From Planctomycetota bacterium (lineage in GTDB: Bacteria > Planctomycetota > Phycisphaerae > UBA1845): DNA of 10,152 nucleotides. Every line of letters begins with the position of its first letter. Within the stretch, counting starts at the first letter, position 1. Where the stretch lies: assembly GCA_022563055.1 (NCBI GenBank), contig JADFOB010000021.1, positions 1 through 10,152 on the forward strand, given 5' to 3'. Positions 1-6,075 of this stretch are shown here, one piece after another. Below the pieces are notes generated by a model. The model did no database searches, was not told where the DNA came from, and saw nothing but the letters and a program-made list of their open reading frames with translations. A program made the position numbers and the translations under genes.

Positions 1-646
1 GCCAGCCGATCGCAAACAGCGCGACGATCAACGCTACCCATCGACGCCCGAAGACGCACCAGGCGAGGAAGTAGTAACCCGAGGCGATGAGCAGCTTGGC
101 CCACACCAGGTTCATAAACCACGCGCTCAGGGAATCCACGCGCGTCACGTAGGAACAGGCGGCGTGCAGCGCATGCAACAGGTTGGTGTGGTAGACGGGA
201 AAGAAACACGTAGCGGCGATGAACGGATCCTGATTGCTCATCCCGTGGTCCAGCATGAAGCGGATGCGCGCGAGGTGGAGTCGTGCATCGCCGCCGGCGA
301 TGAAGGCGCCGACGCGCCCACCCATCACCATGTCGAGGATGAGGATCAGCAGCTCGACGCCGATCCCCGCCGCGAGCAGTTTGCCGAGGTCACGCCACCA
401 ACCTCGCCGTATGATCTGAACCAAGGCGGCGACCATCGCCATGACGGCTGCCACGGCAAACACCGCGACCGGCATTCGCAACAAGTAACAGAGAATCGAA
501 ACAGGCGAGAGGAGTGCAAACGCGCCCAGCGAGGACAATGCAACCGTCCCCAGCATACCCGACCTAAGATCGTCGGGTGATACGCGGCGGACAAGCACAT
601 ACCCCGGCAAGAGCAAACAAGCCCAGAACAGCAAGGACACAGCCAT
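1..646 (-). CDS. Polytopic membrane protein, GT-C glycosyltransferase-like (partial; C-terminus beyond left edge)
   Basis: The reverse strand is open without a stop from an ATG at 646 to the window edge, giving 215 complete codons. The product starts with a hydrophobic helix (about residues 2-18) and has further strongly hydrophobic stretches near 31-56, 58-80, 90-107 and 180-215, so it is a multi-spanning inner-membrane protein. After the fourth hydrophobic stretch comes GGDARLHLARIRFMLDHG (residues 118-135), followed by NQDPF and a FFPVYHTNLLHALHAA segment. An acidic residue plus basic/His residues in the first large outer loop is the arrangement of GT-C lipid-sugar-dependent glycosyltransferases, so a sugar-transfer role on the outer face is inferred. 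A GGGGA upstream of the ATG could be its ribosome binding site. Reality of the gene is well supported by the coherent membrane-protein composition; the enzyme class is tentative. It is divergent from all other genes here. Confidence 0.8.
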   Translation of the reverse strand, partial: MAVSLLFWACLLLPGYVLVRRVSPDDLRSGMLGTVALSSLGAFALLSPVSILCYLLRMPVAVFAVAAVMAMVAALVQIIRRGWWRDLGKLLAAGIGVELLILILDMVMGGRVGAFIAGGDARLHLARIRFMLDHGMSNQDPFIAATCFFPVYHTNLLHALHAACSYVTRVDSLSAWFMNLVWAKLLIASGYYFLAWCVFGRRWVALIVALFAIGW

Positions 647-670
647 TGGAGCATTCCCCGATAATGTGTG

Positions 671-700
671 CCGAGCCGCGGGCTTTAGCCCGCGCGAATT
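671..700 (+). repeat. Short palindromic dispersed repeat, copy A
   Basis: The core CGCGGGCT-TT-AGCCCGCG (677-694) is a perfect 8-bp stem with a two-base loop. The 30 bases here match the reverse complement of 1541-1570 at about 27 of 30 positions, so this is a dispersed repeat and not a lone hairpin. It sits about 25 bases upstream of the start of the minus-strand membrane protein, so it could lie in that gene's 5' leader. Confidence 0.85.
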
Positions 701-780
701 CGCATTGTGAGAAGACGCCAAGCGGGCATCGCGTGCGGTACGCAAAAACGGGAACTGCTCTGGCAGTCCGTCCAAGCGAG

Positions 781-846
781 GTAGGTCGGACTCTGCCCGA
801 CGCAATTGGGATGGTGACACACTCCGTCGGGCAGAGCCCGACCTAC
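781..846. repeat. REP/BIME-like inverted repeat
   Basis: Two 22-base arms (781-802 and 825-846) are reverse complements with a single mismatch, separated by a 22-base spacer. Each arm contains a GTCGGGC..GCCCGAC-type inner palindrome and the outer ends read GTAGGTCGG / CCGACCTAC. Paired, inverted REP units of this shape are what is usually called a BIME; such units are mobilised in other bacteria by RAYT (IS200-like) proteins, none of which is encoded in this window. Likely effects would be an RNA hairpin in any read-through transcript. Confidence 0.85.
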
Positions 847-1025
847 TTTTGGAAACCGTAGTGTAAGCGATCGCCGGATCATCGCCAGTTGAAGCACTCC
901 ATGGAAGTTGACAAGGGTCCGCGACACTTCCCGCGGGATCGCCACGCTCGGTCGGAGCCGCCGGCGCCAGCCTGCGGACCTCCCTGCGTCAGAATGCCCC
1001 GCGAAGCTGGTCAAGGCGACCATGC

Positions 1026-1045
1026 CACCGGGCTTGCGCCCGGTG
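1026..1045. repeat. Short palindromic hairpin (CACCGGGC/GCCCGGTG)
   Basis: CACCGGGC (1026-1033), a four-base loop and GCCCGGTG (1038-1045) form a perfect 8-bp stem. It resembles the other GC-rich REP-like units in this spacer but shares no sequence with them, so it is probably another family. No second copy was found in the window. Confidence 0.6.
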
Positions 1046-1152
1046 CTCTGGAAAGTGCCCAACGCCAACTGGGTCACGGACCCGTAAAGAGGCTCCCAAC
1101 CATGCGGGCAAAATCAAGAGAAGTCTCGGAGGAACGAGGCTAACGCATTTCT

Positions 1153-1306
1153 CACACCGCTAAGAACGCAGAGGTTTGTGTAGAAAGACGTTATGTCGGA
1201 ATCCGCACGTTCGCTCTTGTTACACACTACATTCTGTCGAACGCTCCTCGGCCGCGATCCCGGCTCCTCTTTTCGTCTCCGCGAGCTCTGCGTGCTCTGC
1301 GGTGAG
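1153..1306. repeat. Inverted-repeat-bounded element with CGCAGAG ends
   Basis: A 23-base arm at 1153-1175 containing CCGCTAAGAACGCAGAG is the imperfect reverse complement of 1284-1306 (CTCTGCGTGCTCTGCGG core), with roughly four mismatches. The arms enclose about 108 bases with no gene. Motifs of the CTCTGCGT..TCTGCGGTGA type are, from my general knowledge, a common dispersed intergenic repeat in several environmental phyla. The enclosed segment could therefore be a small non-autonomous element or simply two nearby opposite copies. Confidence 0.6.
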
Positions 1307-1318
1307 GTTTCCGGGCTG

Positions 1319-1425
1319 AGAGCCCGTTGGAAAAGTAGTCCCGGCGCGCCGGGCCCACCGGTGGCAGCCGTAGAACGCCCCGGAACGTGGGTTCGGGAAG
1401 CGTCGTCGAGTTCGTCAACAGGCTC
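1319..1425 (-). repeat. About 100-bp MITE-like dispersed repeat, copy 1
   Basis: Read on the reverse strand, this segment aligns with 5978-6072. Both begin with (C)CCGTTGA/CCTGTTGA, share a 13-base block GAACTCGACGACG (here 1413-1401) and a block CGAACCCACGT, diverge in the middle with about 10 extra bases in this copy, and end with CTACTTTT.CAACGG. The two ends of each copy are inverted with respect to each other (GCCCGTTG near one end, CAACGG(GC) at the other), so the unit has terminal inverted repeats. No coding capacity. It abuts the CGCAGAG-type element on its left. Confidence 0.8.
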
Positions 1426-1462
1426 CTAACCCCGGTTGGTTGCATAACCGATAACCATCGGG

Positions 1463-1468
1463 AAAAGG
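1463..1468 (+). promoter_or_regulatory. Probable ribosome binding site for the exoprotein gene
   Basis: AAAAGG ends 11 bases before the ATG at 1480. It is the best Shine-Dalgarno-like match before any in-frame start of this gene. It favours 1480 over the in-frame GTG at 1387, which lies inside a dispersed repeat. Confidence 0.4.
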
Positions 1469-1479
1469 TTTCAATCACC

Positions 1480-4299
1480 ATGGATCAGGTGCGCGCACTC
1501 ATGTCGTTTCTCGTCGTTCCACGGCTGTTCGCCGGCCGGGGAATCGCGCGGGCTAAAGCCCGCGGCTCAGGGAGACTAGACAACAATTCAGGAAGACCGC
1601 TCAGCGGCGCGAACGCCCCGAAACATCAAACCACTTGGGGCGTCGGCTTGGTGACCGTCGTTCTCCTGAGTTCCGTTCTCCTGAATCCCTTGAACCCTTG
1701 CCTGCGGGCCGAGGGAGACGACGACAGCTTGCCGGACTCGCGGCGGATCGTTCATCGTTTTGACTTCGACGAGCGAGCCTCGGGCAACCTCGAGGATGAG
1801 CCGAAGTTCTGGACGCCGCTCCGCCTCGCGGGCTTCCCGCGCTACGCAACCGGGGCCTTTGATTTTGACGTGGGATTCCCGGCGTCTCCCTCCTTTGAGC
1901 TTCGTTGCGAGGGGCGCAGCGTGGCGTATCACTACACCGGTCCGGAAACGCGCGTTCGGCCCACCACGGATTATCGTATCGAGGCGTCCATTCGAACGGA
2001 TGGATTGCGTGCCGCGCGAGCGTGCCTGAGCGTCCACTATCTTGACGCCTATGGCAGGCCAATTCGGGGGTCAGTCGTACGCTCGGAATTCATCGGCGGG
2101 TCGCAACAACAAAGCGAGTGGACCACCGTGGAGCTCTTTCTGCCCGCGGCGCCGCGGGAGGCCTACACGATCGGGTTGATCGCCTGGCTCCTCCAGGAAC
2201 CCAAGTGGAACATGGCCCCGAAAGGGCGGCGCCACATCCCGAGGCGAGATGTGCGAGGTCTGGCATGGTTCGATCAGGTGACCATCTATGCATTGCCCAG
2301 AGTGGAACTCACGACCGGTGTGCCGGGCAATGTCCTGACGCCGGGTGGACCCGAGGAGCTTCGTGTTCTGGTGGCCGACTATGAGGACGCATCGCTGGAG
2401 GGTCGCCTTGAGATCCGGGCAGCCGATGGAACGCTGGTCGAGACGCATCGCGTGGCCACGGTGATTGGGCGGAGCACAAACCCCGTCGGGATTTCCGTGG
2501 CCCATCTTTCGCCGGGGCTGTACCACGCAAAGTTGGATGTGCTTGCGGGTGGAGGGCGGGTTGTCTCGCGCCGCTTGAGCTTTGTTCGGACGGCGACAGC
2601 GTACGTAGCGCAGGGTGCTGCGCGACCCTTCGGTGTGGTCATTGATCCGCGCGACCGGAGTGACGTGGAGACCGAGTTGGCGCTGCTTCGTAACTCCTCC
2701 GTCCGATCGGCCAAGCTACCGGTATGGAGCGGGCTTGCAGGGGATGCGCCGACACCGGCTCAACGCCGGAGTAACGACCGTCTGGTCCAGGAGTTGGTGA
2801 GGAGCGGCTTTTCACTGACTGGTGTATTCGCGGGTCCACCCGGCGAAATGATGCTTGCCGACGGAGCCTATCCGCGTCCGCTTCTGGAGCTTCTGGCGAG
2901 TGACCCAAGTGTTTGGCGGGATCACCTGGCTGCCGTCGTGGTCCCTCACGCCGGCGCGTTTCACTGGTGGCAGGTGGGTCCGGACGCCGTCAACCCGCTG
3001 TCGGACCGCGAATCCTTGCCAACCGCGCTTCAACAGGTTCGAGAGGCTTTGAGGGAGTTCGTCACGATACCACAGCTTGTCCTGCCCGTTTCCGCTCTTG
3101 TGGAACCGTCGGCTGAAGGATTGCCGGTCGAGCAGGTGTCGTTGTTCTTTGGCAGCGAGGCTGACCCCGACACCTTCCTCAGCGCCATCCTACAGGTTCG
3201 CAGCGGCGACTACGAACGCGTGTCCGTCTACGTGGAACCGTTGCCGGTGGAGTCCTACCGTCACGAGCAGCGACTGGCCGATTGGTCGCAACGAATCCTG
3301 ATGGCCAGGCACGGCGGGGCGAGCACGGTCTTCGTTCCGCAACCATGGCACACCCGTGACACCTCCCATGGCCCAGTGACGGAACCCACGGAGCTCTACC
3401 TGATCCTGCGAACCATCGCAGATGTTGTCGGCGGCACTGCGCCCGGTCCGCGCCTGCGCATCGCGCCGGGCGTATACGCGCTGGCGTTCCACCAGGACGA
3501 CTCGACCGTGTTGGCCCTTTGGGATATGCGGGGCGGAGTCGATGGGCGACCTCACCGGATACAGCTCGGTCACGCCACACGACAGATCGACCTGTGGGGT
3601 CGGTCGACTCCGCTTCAGCGCGGTGAAGACGGACGCCACATTGTTCGGTTATCACCGATGCCTGTGCTGGTCGATGGTGTCGACCGGTGGTTGATCGATG
3701 TACGCACGTCGGTTCGTTTCACGCCGGACCAGGTTTCAACAGGTACGGACCTGGCCGCGCATACGCTCGAGATGGTTTACCAAGGTCGCGAGCCGATCAA
3801 CGGTAGGATTGAACTCCTGGGTCCAAAGGCGTGGAAGATCACACCGAGGGAGAAGGATTTCCATCTCATGCCCGGACGGTCGGACGGCTTCCCCGTCGAG
3901 ATGCGTTACCCGCACAACATCGCCGCGGGGCGGCAGCAGCTTATCGCCCGGCTCACAACCACGCGTCCTTCTTACGTGCTCGAGGTTCCACTCGCCATCG
4001 ACTTCGGGCTTGGGGACGTGGACGTATCGGCTATGGTCGCCCGCGAGGGTGGCGATGTGATCTTGACGCAAGTCGTGACCAACCGCTCTTCCAAAACACT
4101 TCAGATGCGTGGTACAGCCACGGTACCCGGTCGCGAACGTGTCTACCGTCCCTTCCCCGATCTCCAACCGGGCGACACACAGACGGCGGAGTACCGCTTC
4201 GCGCGGGGCTCGGCGCTGAGTGGATCCAAGGTGCGCCTCCTGCTTCGCGAGGTAAACGACGGTCCGCGCACGCACACCGTCGAGCTTCTGGTTCCGTAA
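1480..4299 (+). CDS. Large exported protein with glycosidase-like barrel and Ig-like domains
   Basis: A 939-residue product if it starts at the ATG at 1480. The first 50 residues are atypical and include a palindromic repeat in frame (residues 21-31). A hydrophobic stretch (about 54-72) ending in CLRA-EGDDD looks like a signal sequence cleaved near residue 77; no lipobox is evident. Residues about 85-255 resemble a carbohydrate-binding beta-sandwich (paired RFDFDE / EWTTVELFLP strands). Residues about 380-700 look like a TIM-barrel glycosidase region, with AFHWWQVGPD at 493-502 followed by a C-terminal beta-domain typical of glycosidases (VLALWD, IDLWGR, MPVLVDGVD). The last 190 residues resemble NEW3-type Ig-like domains. 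Clan GH-A enzymes usually have Asn-Glu where Pro-Asp stands here, so it may be non-catalytic, binding, or not a true GH-A member. Alternative starts are 1501 (ATG), 1648 (TTG) and 1651 (GTG). Gene very likely; function inferred from pattern only. Confidence 0.85.
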   Translation: MDQVRALMSFLVVPRLFAGRGIARAKARGSGRLDNNSGRPLSGANAPKHQTTWGVGLVTVVLLSSVLLNPLNPCLRAEGDDDSLPDSRRIVHRFDFDERASGNLEDEPKFWTPLRLAGFPRYATGAFDFDVGFPASPSFELRCEGRSVAYHYTGPETRVRPTTDYRIEASIRTDGLRAARACLSVHYLDAYGRPIRGSVVRSEFIGGSQQQSEWTTVELFLPAAPREAYTIGLIAWLLQEPKWNMAPKGRRHIPRRDVRGLAWFDQVTIYALPRVELTTGVPGNVLTPGGPEELRVLVADYEDASLEGRLEIRAADGTLVETHRVATVIGRSTNPVGISVAHLSPGLYHAKLDVLAGGGRVVSRRLSFVRTATAYVAQGAARPFGVVIDPRDRSDVETELALLRNSSVRSAKLPVWSGLAGDAPTPAQRRSNDRLVQELVRSGFSLTGVFAGPPGEMMLADGAYPRPLLELLASDPSVWRDHLAAVVVPHAGAFHWWQVGPDAVNPLSDRESLPTALQQVREALREFVTIPQLVLPVSALVEPSAEGLPVEQVSLFFGSEADPDTFLSAILQVRSGDYERVSVYVEPLPVESYRHEQRLADWSQRILMARHGGASTVFVPQPWHTRDTSHGPVTEPTELYLILRTIADVVGGTAPGPRLRIAPGVYALAFHQDDSTVLALWDMRGGVDGRPHRIQLGHATRQIDLWGRSTPLQRGEDGRHIVRLSPMPVLVDGVDRWLIDVRTSVRFTPDQVSTGTDLAAHTLEMVYQGREPINGRIELLGPKAWKITPREKDFHLMPGRSDGFPVEMRYPHNIAAGRQQLIARLTTTRPSYVLEVPLAIDFGLGDVDVSAMVAREGGDVILTQVVTNRSSKTLQMRGTATVPGRERVYRPFPDLQPGDTQTAEYRFARGSALSGSKVRLLLREVNDGPRTHTVELLVP
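1541..1570 (-). repeat. Short palindromic dispersed repeat, copy B, in frame within a gene
   Basis: Inverted copy of 671-700, with the perfect stem CGCGGGCT-AA-AGCCCGCG. It lies inside the open frame of the exported glycosidase-like protein, upstream of its hydrophobic signal-like segment. There it would be translated as part of an Arg/Ala/Gly-rich stretch (GIARAKARGS). It contains no stop in that frame. If the true start were downstream (1648 or 1651), it would instead sit in the 5' leader. Confidence 0.85.
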
Positions 4300-4367
4300 G
4301 AGCCAGTCCCGTCGAATTCGTCACGCTCGGCCGCATCCGTTACCCGGCGGTGACTTTCCCCACACCC

Positions 4368-4371
4368 GAGG
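4368..4371 (+). promoter_or_regulatory. Possible ribosome binding site for the metallopeptidase gene
   Basis: GAGG lies 10 bases before the ATG at 4382. It is the only Shine-Dalgarno-like match near a start that would include the whole signal sequence. This supports a start upstream of the palindromic repeat at 4448-4507. Confidence 0.4.
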
Positions 4372-4381
4372 CGCCCATAGA

Positions 4382-5974
4382 ATGCGGCGGATGTATCCAT
4401 TACTCGGCCACAGACAAACTGATGGACTTTCTCGACGTGCGACTCTTTCCGAGCCGCGAGCGCGAGCGACCGGTGCCCAACCCCGCGCTCGCGCTTGGGG
4501 CTCGGATCAGTGGTATCGGTCCATCACCCTCGCCACGATCGGTATGCTTTGGACCGTCACTTACGCGTCCGGTCAGGTGTTTCCCCTCGCGCCCGGTGAT
4601 TCTCCACACGAGGTAAGCAGGGCAGATCCCGGCGAGCTGGAAGCAGGCAAGACCGAGACGATCGAAGTCGATCTTAAACTCCGCACCGGCGGCTCGTTGC
4701 GCGGGCTCGTCGTGGATCACACGTCAGAGGCGATCGTCGTTGTGCAAGGTGCCACGCCGTACGTGTTCGCCTGGGCGGAGGTGAAGACCCCGTCGGCCTA
4801 CAGAGCGAAACGCGATCTGATCGCGCTTCAACGGGGCGGACGCGATCATCTACTGGCCGAGGACCATTACCGCCTTGGTCTCTTCGCTCTGTCGCGCGGT
4901 CGCCGAGCCCTGGCTTCAACCGAGTTCCGAAAAGCGAGCCGGCTCGACCGGGAGTACGAAGAACTCGCTCGCAGCGCTTTTGCCGCGTCCAGGAAAGCAA
5001 AACCGGACAAGCCGGATCAAGCTAATCCACTCAATGGAGATGCCCAGACCGACACAACCGGCGGCGTGACCGAGCCGGGGCTTGCGCAGCGAATGGGCGG
5101 CGGGCTTGGCGGCGATCTGGGTTCCACCGCCGGCGTGCCACCGAACGTGCAAGCGAAAATCGTGGAGATTTACCGCGCCTTCGGCGAGACGGTCAAGGCG
5201 ACGATCTACAAGAACCTTGTACTCATCGAGACCGATCATTTTTTGATCTGGACGGATTGGGGTCGGCGCGACCGGAAGCAACTGGGCGAGTGGGCCGAAG
5301 CCATGTACGCCGCGCTGGGCCGGCAATTCGACCTTGACCCTTCGGAGCAGGTATTCCTGGCCAAGTGTCCGCTGTTCTGCTGGCGCTCCGCCGCGCGGTT
5401 TCGCAAGTTCGCCCGACGGTTCGACGGTTTCACGGGCGAGGATGCCGTTGGCTACACGCGCTCGATCGCCGAGAACGGCCACGTCCACATGGTGCTGCTT
5501 CGCCAGGGGAATACCCGTGCCGATCGCGACCGATTCGCCGGCACGCTGGTGCACGAGGGAACCCACGCGTTCCTCCATCGTCTCTACTCGACGCGTCTGA
5601 TTCCGCACTGGGTCAACGAGGGTTACGCCGATCTGATCGCTGCCCGGGTTCTCAAGGAACGATGCTACAACGACGAAAAGGCTGCACTTCTGGCGAGGCA
5701 GTACGTTCGCTACGATTGGCCGATCGGGCATCTGCTTTCCGACGCAGGTCCGATCGGCGTGCATGAGTACCCGCTGGCACAGTCGGTCGTCGCCCATCTG
5801 GAGAGCCGGGGTCGCGAGCGCTTTGCGCGTTTCATCAAAGGTCTCAAAGAGGGGCAGACTCTCGTCGAAGCCGTCGCCACCAGTTATGATGGGCAGACGC
5901 TGGACCAGCTCGAGGCTTCGTGGCGTGAGGCGGTTCGTCGGGGCGATCCGTCAGCCTCGATCCAACGGGACTGA
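4382..5974 (+). CDS. Exported HExxH zinc metallopeptidase-like protein (gluzincin/DUF1570-like)
   Basis: A 530-residue product. HEGTH (391-395), inside LVHEGTHAFLH, followed 18 residues later by Glu413 in WVNEGYAD, is the gluzincin arrangement of two zinc-binding His, a catalytic Glu and a third ligand Glu, so a zinc peptidase fold over about residues 275-515 is well supported. Substrate is unknown. A signal-like segment, WYRSITLATIGMLWTVTYASG (about 44-64), precedes QVFP and suggests export. Residues about 75-140 form a small beta-rich domain, 145-195 a helical TPR-like hairpin, and 195-255 a Lys/Pro/Gly-rich linker. The only in-frame ATG after the repeat (4544) would cut the signal sequence in half, so a start at 4382 or 4391 is preferred. 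Residues 23-41 are then encoded by a palindromic repeat. The gene lies 82 bases after the exoprotein gene and 101 before the UPF0104 gene. It resembles DUF1570 proteins common in planctomycetes; the family name is from memory. Confidence 0.88.
   Translation: MRRMYPLLGHRQTDGLSRRATLSEPRARATGAQPRARAWGSDQWYRSITLATIGMLWTVTYASGQVFPLAPGDSPHEVSRADPGELEAGKTETIEVDLKLRTGGSLRGLVVDHTSEAIVVVQGATPYVFAWAEVKTPSAYRAKRDLIALQRGGRDHLLAEDHYRLGLFALSRGRRALASTEFRKASRLDREYEELARSAFAASRKAKPDKPDQANPLNGDAQTDTTGGVTEPGLAQRMGGGLGGDLGSTAGVPPNVQAKIVEIYRAFGETVKATIYKNLVLIETDHFLIWTDWGRRDRKQLGEWAEAMYAALGRQFDLDPSEQVFLAKCPLFCWRSAARFRKFARRFDGFTGEDAVGYTRSIAENGHVHMVLLRQGNTRADRDRFAGTLVHEGTHAFLHRLYSTRLIPHWVNEGYADLIAARVLKERCYNDEKAALLARQYVRYDWPIGHLLSDAGPIGVHEYPLAQSVVAHLESRGRERFARFIKGLKEGQTLVEAVATSYDGQTLDQLEASWREAVRRGDPSASIQRD
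4448..4507. repeat. 60-bp palindromic repeat translated in the N-terminus of the peptidase
   Basis: Arms 4448-4468 and 4486-4506 (21 bases each) are reverse complements at 19 of 21 positions, around a 17-base loop; the outer ends read TCCGAGCC and GGCTCGGA. The element is 60 bases long, a multiple of three, open in the gene's frame and encodes an Arg/Ala-rich peptide (about PRARATGAQPRARAWG). From general knowledge, GAGCCGCGAGCGC...GCGCTTGGGGCTCGG palindromes are a frequent intergenic repeat in planctomycete genomes. Here it lies between the only plausible start codons and the signal sequence. Confidence 0.8.
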
Positions 5975-5977
5975 TTT

Positions 5978-6072
5978 GAGCCCGTTGAAGAACTCGACGA
6001 CGTTTGCCGAACCCACGTCTTCCGGCGATCCACGGTCGCCACGGGGGGCGGCCGCTACTTTTTCAACGGAGT
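5978..6072 (+). repeat. About 100-bp MITE-like dispersed repeat, copy 2
   Basis: Opposite-orientation copy of 1319-1425, as described there. It begins four bases after the peptidase stop codon and ends four bases before the next start codon, so it makes up nearly the whole intergenic spacer. Its ends (GCCCGTTGAAGAACT and CTACTTTTTCAACGG) can pair for about a dozen bases. An in-frame ATG at 6004 lies inside it and would add 24 repeat-derived residues to the downstream protein; I regard that as spurious. Confidence 0.82.
6068..6071 (+). promoter_or_regulatory. Ribosome binding site within the repeat end
   Basis: GGAG, four bases before the ATG at 6076, lies in the terminal inverted repeat of the dispersed element (CAACGGAGT). 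The spacing is a little short but it decides the start at 6076 over the in-frame ATG at 6004. The repeat therefore appears to donate the translation signal of the downstream gene. Confidence 0.5.
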
Positions 6073-6075
6073 GAT

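Larger units (their letters stand above)
647..1479. other. Divergent intergenic region packed with palindromic repeats; no convincing gene
   Basis: This stretch separates the minus-strand membrane protein from the plus-strand exoprotein gene. Short open frames exist on both strands, but their translations are low-complexity Arg/Pro/Ser-rich strings that cross palindromic repeats, and none has a domain-like pattern. What it holds is at least five repeat elements, listed separately at 671-700, 781-846, 1026-1045, 1153-1306 and 1319-1425. Promoters for both flanking genes should lie here, but I cannot point to a convincing -35/-10 pair. Confidence 0.7.

Noticed and set aside
164..580. Plus-strand open frame of 138 codons
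   Set aside because: Its His/Asp/Arg-rich, Gln-rich translation is the antisense shadow of the minus-strand membrane protein that is continuously open here.
346..654. Minus-strand frame of 102 codons starting at 654
   Set aside because: It is in a different register from the membrane protein frame, is Cys/Trp/Ser-rich without structure, and stops early, whereas the neighbouring register stays open to the edge.
4308..4325. Short similarity of CCCGTCGAATTCGTCAC to part of the 100-bp repeat (near 1403-1420)
   Set aside because: Matches over only about 15 bases with no flanking similarity; too short to separate from chance.
3831..4616. Overlapping plus-strand open frame across the end of the exoprotein gene and the start of the peptidase gene
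   Set aside because: Overlaps both well-supported genes in another frame and has an Arg/Pro/Ser-rich translation with no recognisable domain.
4916..5797. Long open frame of 293 codons on the minus strand
   Set aside because: It is antisense to the metallopeptidase gene, whose HEGTH...E motif and coherent domains make the plus strand the coding one; the antisense translation has no domain pattern.
6004..6075. Upstream start of the UPF0104-type gene at ATG 6004
   Set aside because: The added 24 residues come from the dispersed repeat and are not hydrophobic or conserved-looking; the ATG at 6076 has GGAG just upstream.
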